A stretch of 64,000 nucleotides of DNA from JALORV01 sp963724365 (lineage in GTDB: Bacteria > Pseudomonadota > Gammaproteobacteria > Burkholderiales > Burkholderiaceae_F). A program made the position numbers and the translations under genes. Positions 18,468 through 27,284 of the stretch are shown piece by piece. The notes beneath the pieces are model-generated. The model was not told the origin of the DNA. It saw only the letters and a list, made by a program, of their open reading frames with translations, and did no database searches. The DNA is taken from positions 62,001-126,000 of the forward strand of contig CAVRUR010000003.1 in the NCBI GenBank assembly GCA_963724365.1, read 5' to 3'. Position 1 is the stretch's first letter. The number at the start of each line of letters is the position of its first letter.

Positions 18468-18669
18468 AGCGCGAATTATTCCGCACAAGTGCTTCGCGCA
18501 AAAATCCAGAGCACCGGCATTACGCTCGGCCTTTGCGCCGCGAGCCCTGCGAAAACCGCGTCGCGATCGCGCCGCAGCGACCGCTGGTCCGGCGCTGCGT
18601 TCGAGCTGCGCAACGCTTCGTATACTGCCCCGCCCATGCAATCCGCCGGCCGATCCGCCGCGCGTCGTC

Positions 18670-19681
18670 ATGCCCTCTCCAGCGTCTCGTCCCGTTCGCC
18701 CGACCGTCTGCATCATCACGCCGGCACTGCGCGCGTCCAACACCGGAAACTGGCACACCGCTGCACGCTGGGCACGCTTCCTGCGCCCCGATTATCGCGT
18801 GCGATTGGGCGACACCTGGAACGGAGAGCCGTGCGACGTGTTGATTGCGCTTGCATGCGCGCCGCTCGGCCGACTCGATCGCCGCGTTTCGCGCGGCGTA
18901 TCCGGAACGCGGCCTCGGCGTCGTGCTGACCGGAACCGATCTCTACCGTGACCTGCCCGCGAACCGCGATGCGCAGCGCTCGCTCGAATGGGCCGATCGC
19001 CTCGTCGTGCTGCAGGAACTGGCCGTGCAGGCGCTGCCCGCGCACTACCGCACCAAGACCACGGTCATCTTCCAGTCGGCGCCGGCACTGAAGCGCGGAG
19101 TGCGGCGTCGTCGCACGTTCGATGTCGCCGTGGTCGGTCACCTGCGCGACGAGAAGGACCCGCTGACGGCCATGCGCGCCGCGCTGGCACTGCCCGCGGC
19201 CTCGCGCGTGCGCGTCCTGCACGCCGGCGCAGCGCTCGACGAACGCTATGCGGTGGCCGCGCGCCGCACCGAATCGCGCACGTCGCACTATCGCTGGCTG
19301 GGGGAGCTGACGCGCGCGCGGGCGCGCCAGCTGATGAGCCACGCCGCGCTGCTGTTGCACCCGTCGAAGATGGAAGGCGGCGCGCAGGCCGTCCTGGAAG
19401 CGATCCGCAGCAGCACGCCGGTGCTGGTTTCCAACTCGGATGGCAATGTCGGCATGGTGGGAAGTCGCTATCCCGGTGTGTTTCGGGTCGGCAACGTGCG
19501 CGAGGCGGTCGAACTGATGCAACGCGCGTCGACGGACCGCGCGTTCCTGCGCCGGCTCGGCTCGGCCTGCCGCGCGCGCGCGTGGCTGTTCAGTCCCAAG
19601 GTGGAGCGCGCGGCGGTGCGCGATCTCGTTCACCAGCTCCTCCATAATCGCGCGGTACAGCGTCGCAAGGTTTCCCGATGA
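18670..19681 (+). CDS. senB: Selenosugar synthase SenB-like glycosyltransferase (TIGR04348 type, one frameshift)
   Basis: GT4-like glycosyltransferase of about 336 residues. The N-terminus (TVCIITPALRASNTGNWHTAARWARFL) and the donor-site segment HPSKMEGGAQAVLEAIRSSTPVLVSNSDGNVGMVG match the TIGR04348 family, which includes SenB. SenB makes a selenosugar from UDP-GlcNAc and selenophosphate. The frame breaks near 18851: deleting one T from GCGCTTGCATGCG restores DVLIALHARRSADSIAAF, the family sequence at that point, so the break looks like a sequencing error. The stop overlaps the start of the selenophosphate synthetase gene by 4 bases (ATGA). That tight coupling is the main reason for preferring SenB over an ordinary sugar transferase. 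Confidence 0.8.
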
Positions 19682-20727
19682 ACGCTCCCTCCGAACTGAA
19701 GATCAAGCTCACCTCGTTCTCGCACGGCGGCGGCTGCGGCTGCAAGATCGCGCCCGGCGTGCTGGGCGAGATCCTCAAGGGCGCCAAGGGCATCGTCCCG
19801 CCGCAGCTGCTGGTCGGTATCGAAACTTCCGACGATGCCGCCGTCTACCAGATCAACGACGAACAGGCGCTGATCGCGACGACGGATTTCTTCATGCCGA
19901 TCGTCGACGATCCCTACGACTTTGGCCGCATTGCTGCGACCAATGCGATCTCTGATGTCTACGCAATGGGCGGCACGCCGATCATGGCGCTCGCCCTTCT
20001 TGCGATGCCGGTGAACCAGCTTCCGCTCGAGGTGATACGCCGCATTGTCGAGGGCGGACAGGACGTCTGCGCCGCTGCCGGCATCCCGATTGCGGGCGGC
20101 CACACGATCGATTCGGTCGAGCCGATCTACGGTCTGGTGGCGCTCGGACTCGTACACCCGAAGAAGGTCAAGAAGAACTCGGATGCGAAGGCAGGCGATG
20201 TGCTGGTCCTCGGCAAGCCGCTCGGGGTCGGCATCTATTCGGCGGCGCTGAAGAAGGACGCGCTCGATGCCGCCGGCTACGAACAGATGATCGCCAGCAC
20301 GACCCGACTCAACACGCCGGGTCGACGCCTGTCAGAGATGGATGCCGTACACGCGCTGACCGACGTCACCGGTTTCGGCCTGCTCGGTCATTTGAACGAA
20401 GTAGCGCTCGGCAGCGGTTTGGCCGCGCGCGTACGCGCCCGCGACATCCCGCTGCTGCCCGGCGCCACCCAACTCGCCGCCAAGGGATTCATCACCGGAG
20501 CCTCGGGCCGCAACTGGGCCGGCTACAGCCAGTACATGACGTTGAACAACGTCGACGACACGATGAAGGCATTGCTGACCGATCCGCAGACCAGCGGCGG
20601 CCTGCTCGTCGCCTGCTCGCCCGCCGCCGCCGCTGAGGTGCTGGCGGTGTTCCGCGCCGAAGGCTTCGGCAGTGCCGCCGTCATCGGCGAACTCGCTGCC
20701 GGGCACGGCATCACGGTCGACGGTTGA
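19678..20727 (+). CDS. senC: Selenophosphate synthetase (SelD / SenC)
   Basis: A 349-residue PurM-fold enzyme making selenophosphate from selenide and ATP. The catalytic loop SHGGGCGCKIAPGVL near residue 14 holds the active Cys (Sec in some homologues) and the essential Lys. Metal/ATP sites include ETSDDAAVYQIND, TTDFFMPIVDDPYDFGRIAA and AGGHTIDSVEPIYGL. The C-terminal half contains LTDVTGFGLLGHLNE and TDPQTSGGLLVA. In selenoneine clusters this role is called SenC; biochemically it equals SelD. No selA, selB, Sec tRNA or mnmH is visible here, so the coupled senB suggests the product feeds selenosugar synthesis. It could also supply selenium to other pathways elsewhere in the genome. Confidence 0.88.
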   Translation: MNAPSELKIKLTSFSHGGGCGCKIAPGVLGEILKGAKGIVPPQLLVGIETSDDAAVYQINDEQALIATTDFFMPIVDDPYDFGRIAATNAISDVYAMGGTPIMALALLAMPVNQLPLEVIRRIVEGGQDVCAAAGIPIAGGHTIDSVEPIYGLVALGLVHPKKVKKNSDAKAGDVLVLGKPLGVGIYSAALKKDALDAAGYEQMIASTTRLNTPGRRLSEMDAVHALTDVTGFGLLGHLNEVALGSGLAARVRARDIPLLPGATQLAAKGFITGASGRNWAGYSQYMTLNNVDDTMKALLTDPQTSGGLLVACSPAAAAEVLAVFRAEGFGSAAVIGELAAGHGITVDG

Positions 20728-20933
20728 TTGGGTCTTTTCGGCCACGCCCGGAGACCTTCAAGGTCAAGTCTCGGTAGGTCAACGTACGGCGTCCCCTGCG
20801 CCGGGACCCGGACACGATGTCCGACCGATGACCGCGGCGGCCCTTGCTGCGGCTGCCGTCTTCGTCCGGGCAATCTGAACGACTGAGCCGCACGGGATTG
20901 CCAAGGCCGCGCGACCGGGCGAATACTGGCCGC

Positions 20934-21161
20934 ATGAAACAGGTCAGCCTCGAAATCGGCGAACGATCCGACCTCCGGCTCAAGGCGCTCGCCCATCAGT
21001 GGGGCGTGCCACCCGGACGCGTGGTCGACCTGTTGTGCGAGTCAATCGACCGGGAGGTCATGGCCCGACTCGCCATCCAGGCGCTGTCAGGGCCGCTGGT
21101 GACGACCGAGGACGGTGTGGCGCGGGTGCCGGCACGGAAGTCGCCGCGAAGGGACGCCTGA
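20934..21161 (+). CDS. Small ribbon-helix-helix-like protein, copy 1
   Basis: 75 residues from ATG 20934. The N-terminal beta strand MKQVSLEIGE, followed by two helices (RLKALAHQWGVPPGRVVDLLCESIDREV), has the look of a ribbon-helix-helix DNA-binding or antitoxin-type protein. It is clearly homologous to the minus-strand gene at 23916-24152. Shared positions include MK-V--EI-E, PG--VD-LC-S-DRE and the tail VT-E-GVAR-P. The pair brackets the island between senC and senA. No toxin partner is recognised. It is too small to assign confidently to a named family. Confidence 0.65.
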   Translation: MKQVSLEIGERSDLRLKALAHQWGVPPGRVVDLLCESIDREVMARLAIQALSGPLVTTEDGVARVPARKSPRRDA

Positions 21162-21602
21162 CCAAAGTCTTTGCCAACGGGCAATCTGCGGCGATCCCGG
21201 CCCGACTCGGCGCCCCAAGCCTCTACACCATAGCGTCAATCAGCCACCTTCGACGGGGAGATCCCGGTCTGCGTCTTCGTCAAGGGCAGCAACCGGCACG
21301 GTTAGCCTGACCTCGCCGGAGCGCTGCACCATTCCCAAGCTCATCGAACAAGGCGAGCGACCCATTCAAGAGCGCCCTAAGTTGGCGAAAAACCTATTCC
21401 CGGCGGCCGCGTTCGTCGAGTGGTGCCTGGAGAACGCGCGAGGGGACGAACCTAAGGCCGCCTAGGACGATGCAGTGAGGCGTGCGCGGGGTGGAAGCTA
21501 CGGGTGTCCGAGGATCGACAGGCACCGCTACGACAAGCGCCCGAACTCGACTTCGCCTATCGCGCGCACTCGTTCGTAACTCCAACCATTTGAATACAAA
21601 AG
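21162..21602. other. Non-coding or decayed stretch with a VapB-like fragment
   Basis: No convincing intact gene. Near 21160-21210 the plus strand reads LTKVFANGQSAAIPARLGAP, which resembles the start of VapB/AbrB-fold antitoxins (KVFANGQSQAVRLP), but it lacks a start codon in place and runs into unrelated sequence. A later open stretch ending at 21465 (AAAFVEWCLENARGDEPKAA) is unrecognised. It may be a relic of a toxin-antitoxin locus. Confidence 0.35.
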
Positions 21603-21630
21603 AAAAAAGGGCGCCAAAGCGCCCTTTTTT
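21603..21630. terminator. Strong bidirectional intrinsic terminator
   Basis: A perfect 12-bp inverted repeat, AAAAAAGGGCGC / GCGCCCTTTTTT, around a 4-base loop. It gives a GC-rich stem with a run of six U on either strand. On the minus strand it lies 18 bases after the stop of the 36-residue peptide gene and should end that transcript; it can also stop plus-strand readthrough from the senC side. Confidence 0.93.
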
Positions 21631-21648
21631 CAACCAACAAATTCCTAC

Positions 21649-21759
21649 TTAGCAGAATGCGCCGTCACCGGTGCCGCCACCAACCTGGGCCATTTCGGCC
21701 AGCGACAACTCGATGACTTCTTCTTTCGTTTCAATGACTTGCTCAATGACTTGATCCAT
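21649..21759 (-). CDS. 36-residue double-glycine-leader peptide (putative RiPP/bacteriocin/signal precursor)
   Basis: A short gene with ATG at 21759 and TAA at 21649-21651. The peptide starts MDQVIEQVIETKEEV and continues IELSLAEMAQVGGGTGDGAFC. The leader is acidic and helical, and ELSLAEMAQVGGG fits the double-glycine leader consensus (ELS-x-x-E-L-x-x-V-x-GG). Peptidase-containing ABC transporters cleave such leaders after GG. That would leave a tiny core such as GTGDGAFC or TGDGAFC with a C-terminal Cys. A ribosome site (AGGGGA) lies 5 bases upstream. The terminator follows 18 bases downstream. Base composition is markedly less GC-rich than the flanks, suggesting separate ancestry. No maturase or peptidase-transporter is in the window. 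Confidence 0.72.
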   Translation of the reverse strand: MDQVIEQVIETKEEVIELSLAEMAQVGGGTGDGAFC

Positions 21760-21809
21760 GGGCGTCCCCTACTCCGCTGAACTGCAGTTCGATCGATCTG
21801 ATCCTCAAG

Positions 21810-21839
21810 TAACTCGCTATTCGGCCGATAAGCGAGTTA
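21810..21839. promoter_or_regulatory. 30-bp dyad between divergent peptide and TPR/HD-GYP genes
   Basis: Arms TAACTCGCT and AGCGAGTTA (9 bp, perfect) enclose ATTCGGCCGATA, whose centre TCGGCCGA is also palindromic. In total 26 of 30 positions are symmetric. It sits 50 bases upstream of the peptide start and 89 bases upstream of the TPR/HD-GYP start. It has no U-run, so an operator for a dimeric regulator is likelier than a terminator. Confidence 0.6.
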
Positions 21840-21928
21840 GGTGGAATGTAAAGGTAAGAAAGGGAAAAAGGCAAGCCCCTTCTTTTCATCCCATCCCGAT
21901 CGCGGCGCACGGCAACAATACCTAAACG

Positions 21929-23780
21929 ATGTCCGCAGTCTTCATTCCATCACCGCCCGATCAGACCCGTGCACGCTGCATGGATCTGCTCTCGCAGCTT
22001 CGACCGCTGCTCGCCTCGCCGTCTCCCGACGCCACCGAACGGTTCCTTGCCGCGTTTCGCGAACTTGAGAATCTGGCTCCGGAACATTCGACTGAAGAGC
22101 TGGTCGAGTGCCTGCTCGCCATCGCACACTACTTTTACCTTGCCGCACAGCCTGGCCTCGGGTTGCAGCCAGCATCCCAGGCGTTAACACATGCGCGCCA
22201 TCTGGACGACAGACGCCCACTTGCGGAAAGCGCTGACGATTCACGGCCTTATGTGCGTCGAAACCGGCAACCTTCCGATCGCGACTGCCTCATTCTCGGA
22301 GGCGCTTTCCGTGGCCAGGGATCTAGGGGATACCGATATTGAGGCGCCGGTCTGGAACAATCTCGGACTGGCACTGATGTCATCTGCACAGTATGCAGAT
22401 GCAATGCGCTGCCTTCAAAGAGCTGCACTGTTGGCGCGAGGTTCGAATGAAACCGCCATCGCCATTGTGGAGGTCAAAGCCCTATCCAACATTGCAAGCT
22501 GCGCGCTGCACTTGCATGACATCAAGACGGGTATTCGAGCCGTCAGGCAATCCATCGAATTAAATGCCAATCCGAAGACGGCTGCTGATTGTCTGTCGAG
22601 AGTCATTGCAGAATCGCACTACGCAAGGCTCTTGCTGGAAGTCGGGGAAGTCAGTCACGCTGAAGAGCACTGCAATCAAGCGCGATGCTTCGCCGAAAGG
22701 GTACCGAGCGCCCGTGCTGACTACACGGCATCGTGGTAGTGGATTGACCGATGTTCACTCGAAGAAAGTCGACATCGGATTGACTCGGCTGAAGCGTGCA
22801 CTCGAACATGCACGGCAAAGCGTGCGCGTCAGAGGTTCGAGACGCTTTGTCGGCGTGCGTCGCCGGATACGAAGCCGCAGGCCAGCCGGACGTCGCATTG
22901 GTCTACCTGCATGAACTGCTCGCGATGAATCGCGAGGCAAAGGCAGCGCAGGTGCTGATGCACCAAAGCCAGTACCTCAGCAAGTCGAGCAGCCCGCCTT
23001 CGGCCCCGGCTCGATCGACGTCGCGATGGCCAACCAGCGCGGCAAGTTGCGCATCCAGTTGGGCGAACGCGAGCTGATGCGCAACCGCATCCTGCTGCTG
23101 GAGCAGCAGTCGGTCGCCGCTGAGCTGCACGACGACACGACGGGCGAGCACTGCTATCGCGTCGGACGTCTCGCGTCGATCCTCGGCAAGGAGATCGGGC
23201 TTGGAAGAGGACGTCTGCTTCCTGATCGATCTCGCCGCGCGCCTGCACGACATCGGCAAGCTGGTCGTGCCGGACGCGATCCTGCTCAAGCCGGGCAAGC
23301 TGACGCCGGGCGAGCGCGAGATCATGCAGACGCACACGACCGCGGGTGCGGACATCCTGGCCAAGTCGAACATTCCGCAGATGCATATCGCCGAGGAGAT
23401 CGCACGCCATCACCACGAGCGCTGGGACGGCAACGGTTACCCGACCAAGCTCGCCGGCACCGCGATTCCGATCGCGGCGCGCGTCAGCGCGCTCGCGGAC
23501 GTGTTCGACGCGCTGACGCACAAGCGGCCGTACAAGGAAGCGTGGAAGGTTTCGGACGCACTGGCCGAGATCGCGTCGCTGAAGGGCAAGCAGTTCGATC
23601 CCGGAGCTGACTGACATCTTCCTCGAACTCGTGCCGCGGCTGCAGCGCGAGCATGGCGACCTCGACGAGTTCCTGGCGGTCGAGGCGAAGAACTCGCCGT
23701 TCATCAAGGCGCGCAAGCAGATCGCCGAGGCGCTCAAGGGCACGGACCCGGAGACGACGCTGTTCGAGATGCGTCGCTAG
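21929..23780 (+). CDS. TPR-repeat sensor fused to HD-GYP phosphodiesterase domain (multiple frameshifts)
   Basis: The frames join into one protein of about 610 residues. Residues 1 to about 330 are TPR-like helical repeats (for example VWNNLGLALMSSAQYADAMRCL and YARLLLEVGEVSHAEEHCNQA). A coiled linker (LGERELMRNRILLLEQQSV) leads to an HD-GYP domain. This contains HDDTTGEHCYRVGRLASILGKEIGL, the HD pair in LHDIGKLVVPDAILLKPGKL, HTTAGADIL, and the GYP segment HHHERWDGNGYPTKLAG. HD-GYP domains usually degrade cyclic di-GMP. Breaks occur near 22190, 22735, 22850, 22990, 23205 and 23605; the conserved residues on both sides suggest base-call errors. The gene is divergent from the small peptide gene across the dyad. 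TPR domains often bind peptides, so this could be a peptide-responsive second-messenger enzyme. Confidence 0.8.
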
Positions 23781-23915
23781 GCACGTGCTCCGCGGTGCAG
23801 ACATGTGCCGCGTGCAACCGAATTTCAGAAACGAGATTGGAAGGTCACCGCTGCGCCGCCATGCGTGCGAGCAAAGGCGCGAGGGTCTGCTCGCGGCCGT
23901 TCGGCCCCGCGCTGA

Positions 23916-24152
23916 CTACTCGGACGTAGAGGACGGGGGCGACGGACGCCGCTTGGGCATCCTCGCAACGCCGGGCTCGGAGGTGACCGAATCGTCGCGC
24001 ATGGCGCGTTGAATGACGCGCTCCAGCGTTTCGCGATCGAGCGATGCGCACAGCATGTCGACGAACTGTCCCGGCGTGGCATCGCAGCGCTGGGCCAGGT
24101 CCGCCAATTGCGCGTCGGTGGATTCGTCAATCTCGAAGGTGACGTTTTTCAT
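23916..24152 (-). CDS. Small ribbon-helix-helix-like protein, copy 2
   Basis: 78 residues from ATG 24152 (MKNVTFEIDESTDAQLADL). A beta strand is followed by two helices (QLADLAQRCDATPGQFVDMLCASLDRETLERVI) and a basic tail (GVARMPKRRPSPP). It is homologous along its whole length to the gene at 20934-21161 but points the opposite way, toward the island. It lies 195 bases from the divergent senA-like gene. The fold suggests DNA binding or an antitoxin; no partner toxin is evident. Confidence 0.68.
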   Translation of the reverse strand: MKNVTFEIDESTDAQLADLAQRCDATPGQFVDMLCASLDRETLERVIQRAMRDDSVTSEPGVARMPKRRPSPPSSTSE

Positions 24153-24346
24153 CGGTAGCCTGGTGTCGCCGGCCCTGCGGCCGGCGCCTCGAATAGCCAT
24201 AAAACGGTATACGGAGCGCCGCCGCCGAGGTTGAGGGCGGTAGGCCTTTTGTCATGCAGTTCGGCCGATTGCAGCGCGGCGCCCTCGAACCAGCGCCGCC
24301 TGGAAAAGTGGTTGGCCGTCTCGCTTCAGCGGGGTATGGTCCCGCG

Positions 24347-25581
24347 ATGGATGGACCCACCCCCGACCGCGCAAAGCAAGCGTTGCACCAGGAAGTACGG
24401 GCGGCGCGCGCGCACACGGACGCCCTGTTCCGGCTGGTCGAAGTCAAGACCCTCTACGAGCGGCCGATCCCCGATCGGCACCGGCTGATCTTCTACATCG
24501 GGCATCTCGACGCGTTCGACTGGAACCAGCTTGGTCGCGACGTGCTCGACCTGCCCTCCTTCGATCCGACGTTCGACCGGCTGTTCGAGGCGGGCATTGA
24601 TCCCTCGCCGGGCCAGGCGGCCGCCGACCTGCCGTCCGACTGGCCAAGGCTCGACGCCGTGCTCCACTATGTCGAGCGCACGCGTCGCGAGCTGGACGAT
24701 CACTGGGATCGAGTTGCCGGTCGAGCGCATCCTGACGGCGCTCGAGCATCGCTGGATGCACGCGGAGACGGTGTGCTATCTGCTGCATCAGATCGAACCC
24801 GGTAAGAAGCGCGCAGCGGGCTCGCCGCCGGACGCCGGCGCGGCGGTAAGTGCCGAGGCTCGACGCACGCATCCGTGGGTCGCCGTTCCGGCGGGCGTCG
24901 CCACCCTGGGCCAGGCACCGGACGAGTTTGGCTGGGACAACGAGTTTCCGCAGCACCGGTCCGTGGTCGCCGAGTTCGAAATCGCGCGCCACAAGCTCAC
25001 CAACGGCGGTTACCTGCGCTTTGTCGTCGCCGGTGGGCCGCCACCGCACTTCTGGCGCGAGCGCGATGGCTCGTGGTGGCTGCGACGCATGTTCGACGAG
25101 ACGCCGCTGCCGCTCGATGCACCGGTGTACCTGACGCATCGGCAGGCGACGGCCTATGCAGCGTGGGCGGGGCTGCGCCTGCCGACCGAGGCCGAATGGC
25201 AACGTGCGGCGTATGGCGACGGCGAACGACGGTATCCCGTGGGGCGATGCCGTGCCCGACACCGAGCGCACGAATCTCGACTTCGTCGCCTGGGATCCGC
25301 TGCCCGTTACCGCGCAACCACTCAGCGCAACGCCGTTGGGAGTCGAGCAGATGGTGGGCAACGGCTGGGAGTGGACCGCCGCACCGTTCGCGCGCTTCGA
25401 AGGATTCGCGCCGCGGCCCTACTACGCCGGTTACTCGGCCAACTTCTTCGATGGCGAGCATTACGTGCTGAAAGGCGCGTCACCACGCACGGCACGGCGA
25501 TTGGCGCGGCCCTCGTTTCGCAACTGGTTCCGCGCCGAGTATCCGTACGTCTACGCCACGGTACGGCTGGCCCGTTCCTGA
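24347..25581 (+). CDS. senA: Selenoneine synthase SenA-like / EgtB-family non-haem iron enzyme (frameshifted)
   Basis: About 410 residues from ATG 24347. An N-terminal DinB-like bundle carries LIFYIGHLDAFDWNQ (first iron histidine) and EHRWMHAETVCYLLHQ (His-x3-His-x-Glu). A formylglycine-generating-enzyme-type domain follows, with WVAVPAGVATLGQ, LRLPTEAEWQRAAYG, PWGDAVPDTERTNLD, VGNGWEWTAAPF and the tail SFRNWFRAEYPYVYATVRLA. EgtB joins hercynine to a thiol donor; the related SenA uses a selenosugar. Frames break near 24710 and 25242; at the latter, removing one G restores RYPWGDAV. With senB-senC 3.6 kb away and egtD convergent 21 bases downstream, SenA is preferred, but sequence alone does not exclude an ergothioneine enzyme. 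Confidence 0.78.
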
Positions 25582-25602
25582 GGGGCGCGCGAAACGCCGG
25601 AC

Positions 25603-26566
25603 TTACTGGACCAGTGCGAGGGCAAAGCGGTCGGCAGGATCGGTGTAGAGGCGCACACTGCCGAATCCGGCCGCGCGCAGAAGCTCCGACAGTCCAGCCG
25701 GCGTGGTCTTGTACGAATTTTCGGTATGGATGCGTGCGCCGGCGGCGAAGCGTCGTTCTCCGCCGGGCCAGCACACCCGCAGCGCGCGACGTGCCTCCAG
25801 GTGCATCTCGATGCGGCTATCGGCGGCGTTGAAGAGCGCCACGTGGCGCCAGTCGCCCAGTGTGAAGTCGGTCCCCGCCACTCGGTTGGCGACATTGAGC
25901 ACGTTCAGATTGAACGACGCCGTCACTCCGAGCGCATCATCGTAGGCAGCGACCAGTTCGGCTGGATTCTTGACCAGGTCCGCACCGATCAGCAGATGGC
26001 CACCCGCGCATTGATCATGGATGCAAGACAGGAACGCCCGCGCTTCCTCCGGCGCGAAGTTGCCGATCGATGAACCAGGATAGAAGACCACGCGTCGCTC
26101 GCTTCGGACGATCGGGCGGCAGCGCCAGCCCGCGCGAAAAATCCGCGGCCACACCGATGACGTCGATGGTTCGATGCCGCTCGGCCAGCGTTTCAAGCTG
26201 TGTGCGCAGGAACGTGCCGGCAATGTCGACCGCCACGTACTGCGCCGGCCGCATCGCGGCGAACAGCCGCTCGGCCTTGGCGCAGTTGCCGGCGCCCAGG
26301 TCGATCAGCGTGCTGCCCGGTCCGATCCGCGCCGCGATCTCGTCGGTGCAGCGATCGAAAATGGCCTGTTCGTCCCGCGGCAGCGTGTACTCGGGCAGTT
26401 CGCAGATCGCCTCGAACAGCCGCGCGCCGAGCGCGTCATAGAAGAACTTCGGCGCGATCGAGGGTGCCGGAGCGGAAAGTCCGGCGCGCAACTCGGCGGC
26501 CGGGTCGGCGCCGGCCGGCAGCAGATCGATAAAGCGAATTCGCGCAGTGGCATCGGCGGAGGCCAT
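25603..26566 (-). CDS. egtD: L-histidine N-alpha-methyltransferase (EgtD), one frameshift
   Basis: About 320 residues from ATG 26566. The enzyme trimethylates histidine to hercynine, the common precursor of ergothioneine and selenoneine. Family motifs appear in order: KFFYDALGARLFEAICELPEYTLPRDEQ, the SAM site LIDLGAGNCAKAERL, VVFYPGSSIGNFAPEEA, GADLVKNPAELVAAYDDALGVTASFNLNVLNVANR and SRIEMHLEARRA. The frame shifts once near 26105, between the ADFSRG and FYPGSSIGNF segments. It converges on the senA-like gene, a common arrangement for cooperating enzymes. Confidence 0.92.
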
Positions 26567-26635
26567 GCCGCAGTCTAAGGGCGTCGCTCCGAAGCGGCGC
26601 GGTCAAAGCGCGAGCGTCATGCAACCACAAAGCGA

Positions 26636-27164
26636 CTAGCCGGCCACTCCGACTGGGTTGAGTACCTGCCATGCGCCGCCCTTGTGTCCGAGGCGGACGC
26701 CCTCTTCGCGCAGGCGGGTGGCTCGATACAGTGCATCGAGCGGCCAGGTCGTGCTCAGCGTGCCGCTGTCGTTGACGAGTCGCCACACCGGCCAACGCGG
26801 CTTGCGTCCCTGCGTCAGGTCCTCGGCCACCGCTCCGGCGATGATCTTCACGAAGATGCCGGTCATCAGCGGGCAGGTGCGATCGGCGCCGAAGCGTTGC
26901 GCCAGGCGCCCGCGCAACTGCGAGACCGTGATCGTTGCGCCGCGCGGCCACTTGCGCGATTTCCTCGGCCACCAGCAACGGTGTCGGCAGCAGCAGGCGA
27001 TCGCCAAGGCGCTTGTCGCTGACGATCTCCGGCTCGAGTTCTGGACGGAGCTTCGCGTTCCAGTCGATCGCCTTGCGACGCGACTTGCGGGGCGATTTTT
27101 CGGATGCGCCCGATTTCCGTGCGCCGGACCTGAGGATCGTGTTCGGGGTTCGCGCAGCGACCAT
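26636..27164 (-). CDS. Conserved protein with MGMT-like fold (alkyltransferase-like), frameshifted
   Basis: About 175 residues from ATG 27164; the frame shifts near 26935. The N-terminus is basic (SGASEKSPRKSRRKAIDWNAKLRPELEPEIV). LLLPTPLLVAEEIAQV, then ATITVSQLRGRLAQRFGADRTCPLMTGIFVKIIAGAV, looks like the winged-helix part of methylguanine methyltransferases. The usual PCHR active site is not present; TCPLMTG sits nearby instead. The end is WPLDALYRATRLREEGVRLG. I have seen this type as an unnamed family sometimes called MGMT-like; function is unknown. It follows egtD in the same orientation after about 70 bases. Confidence 0.5.
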
Positions 27165-27284
27165 GCCGCCTCCCTCTTGGTGCAGTCGAGAGATAACTTA
27201 GCGGCGTCTGGGCTTCCGTCAATGATCTGGCGCAAGCGACGATGGGCTTGCACTCACAAAGTTGATCGTGCGTTGACGATCGAC

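Noticed and set aside
19678..20727. SelD as evidence of a selenocysteine system
   Set aside because: No selA, selB, Sec tRNA or Sec-containing gene is visible in the window. The coupled SenB-like gene gives a better explanation.
21162..21300. VapB-like antitoxin
   Set aside because: Only about 20 residues fit, there is no proper start, and no toxin gene follows; kept as a possible relic.
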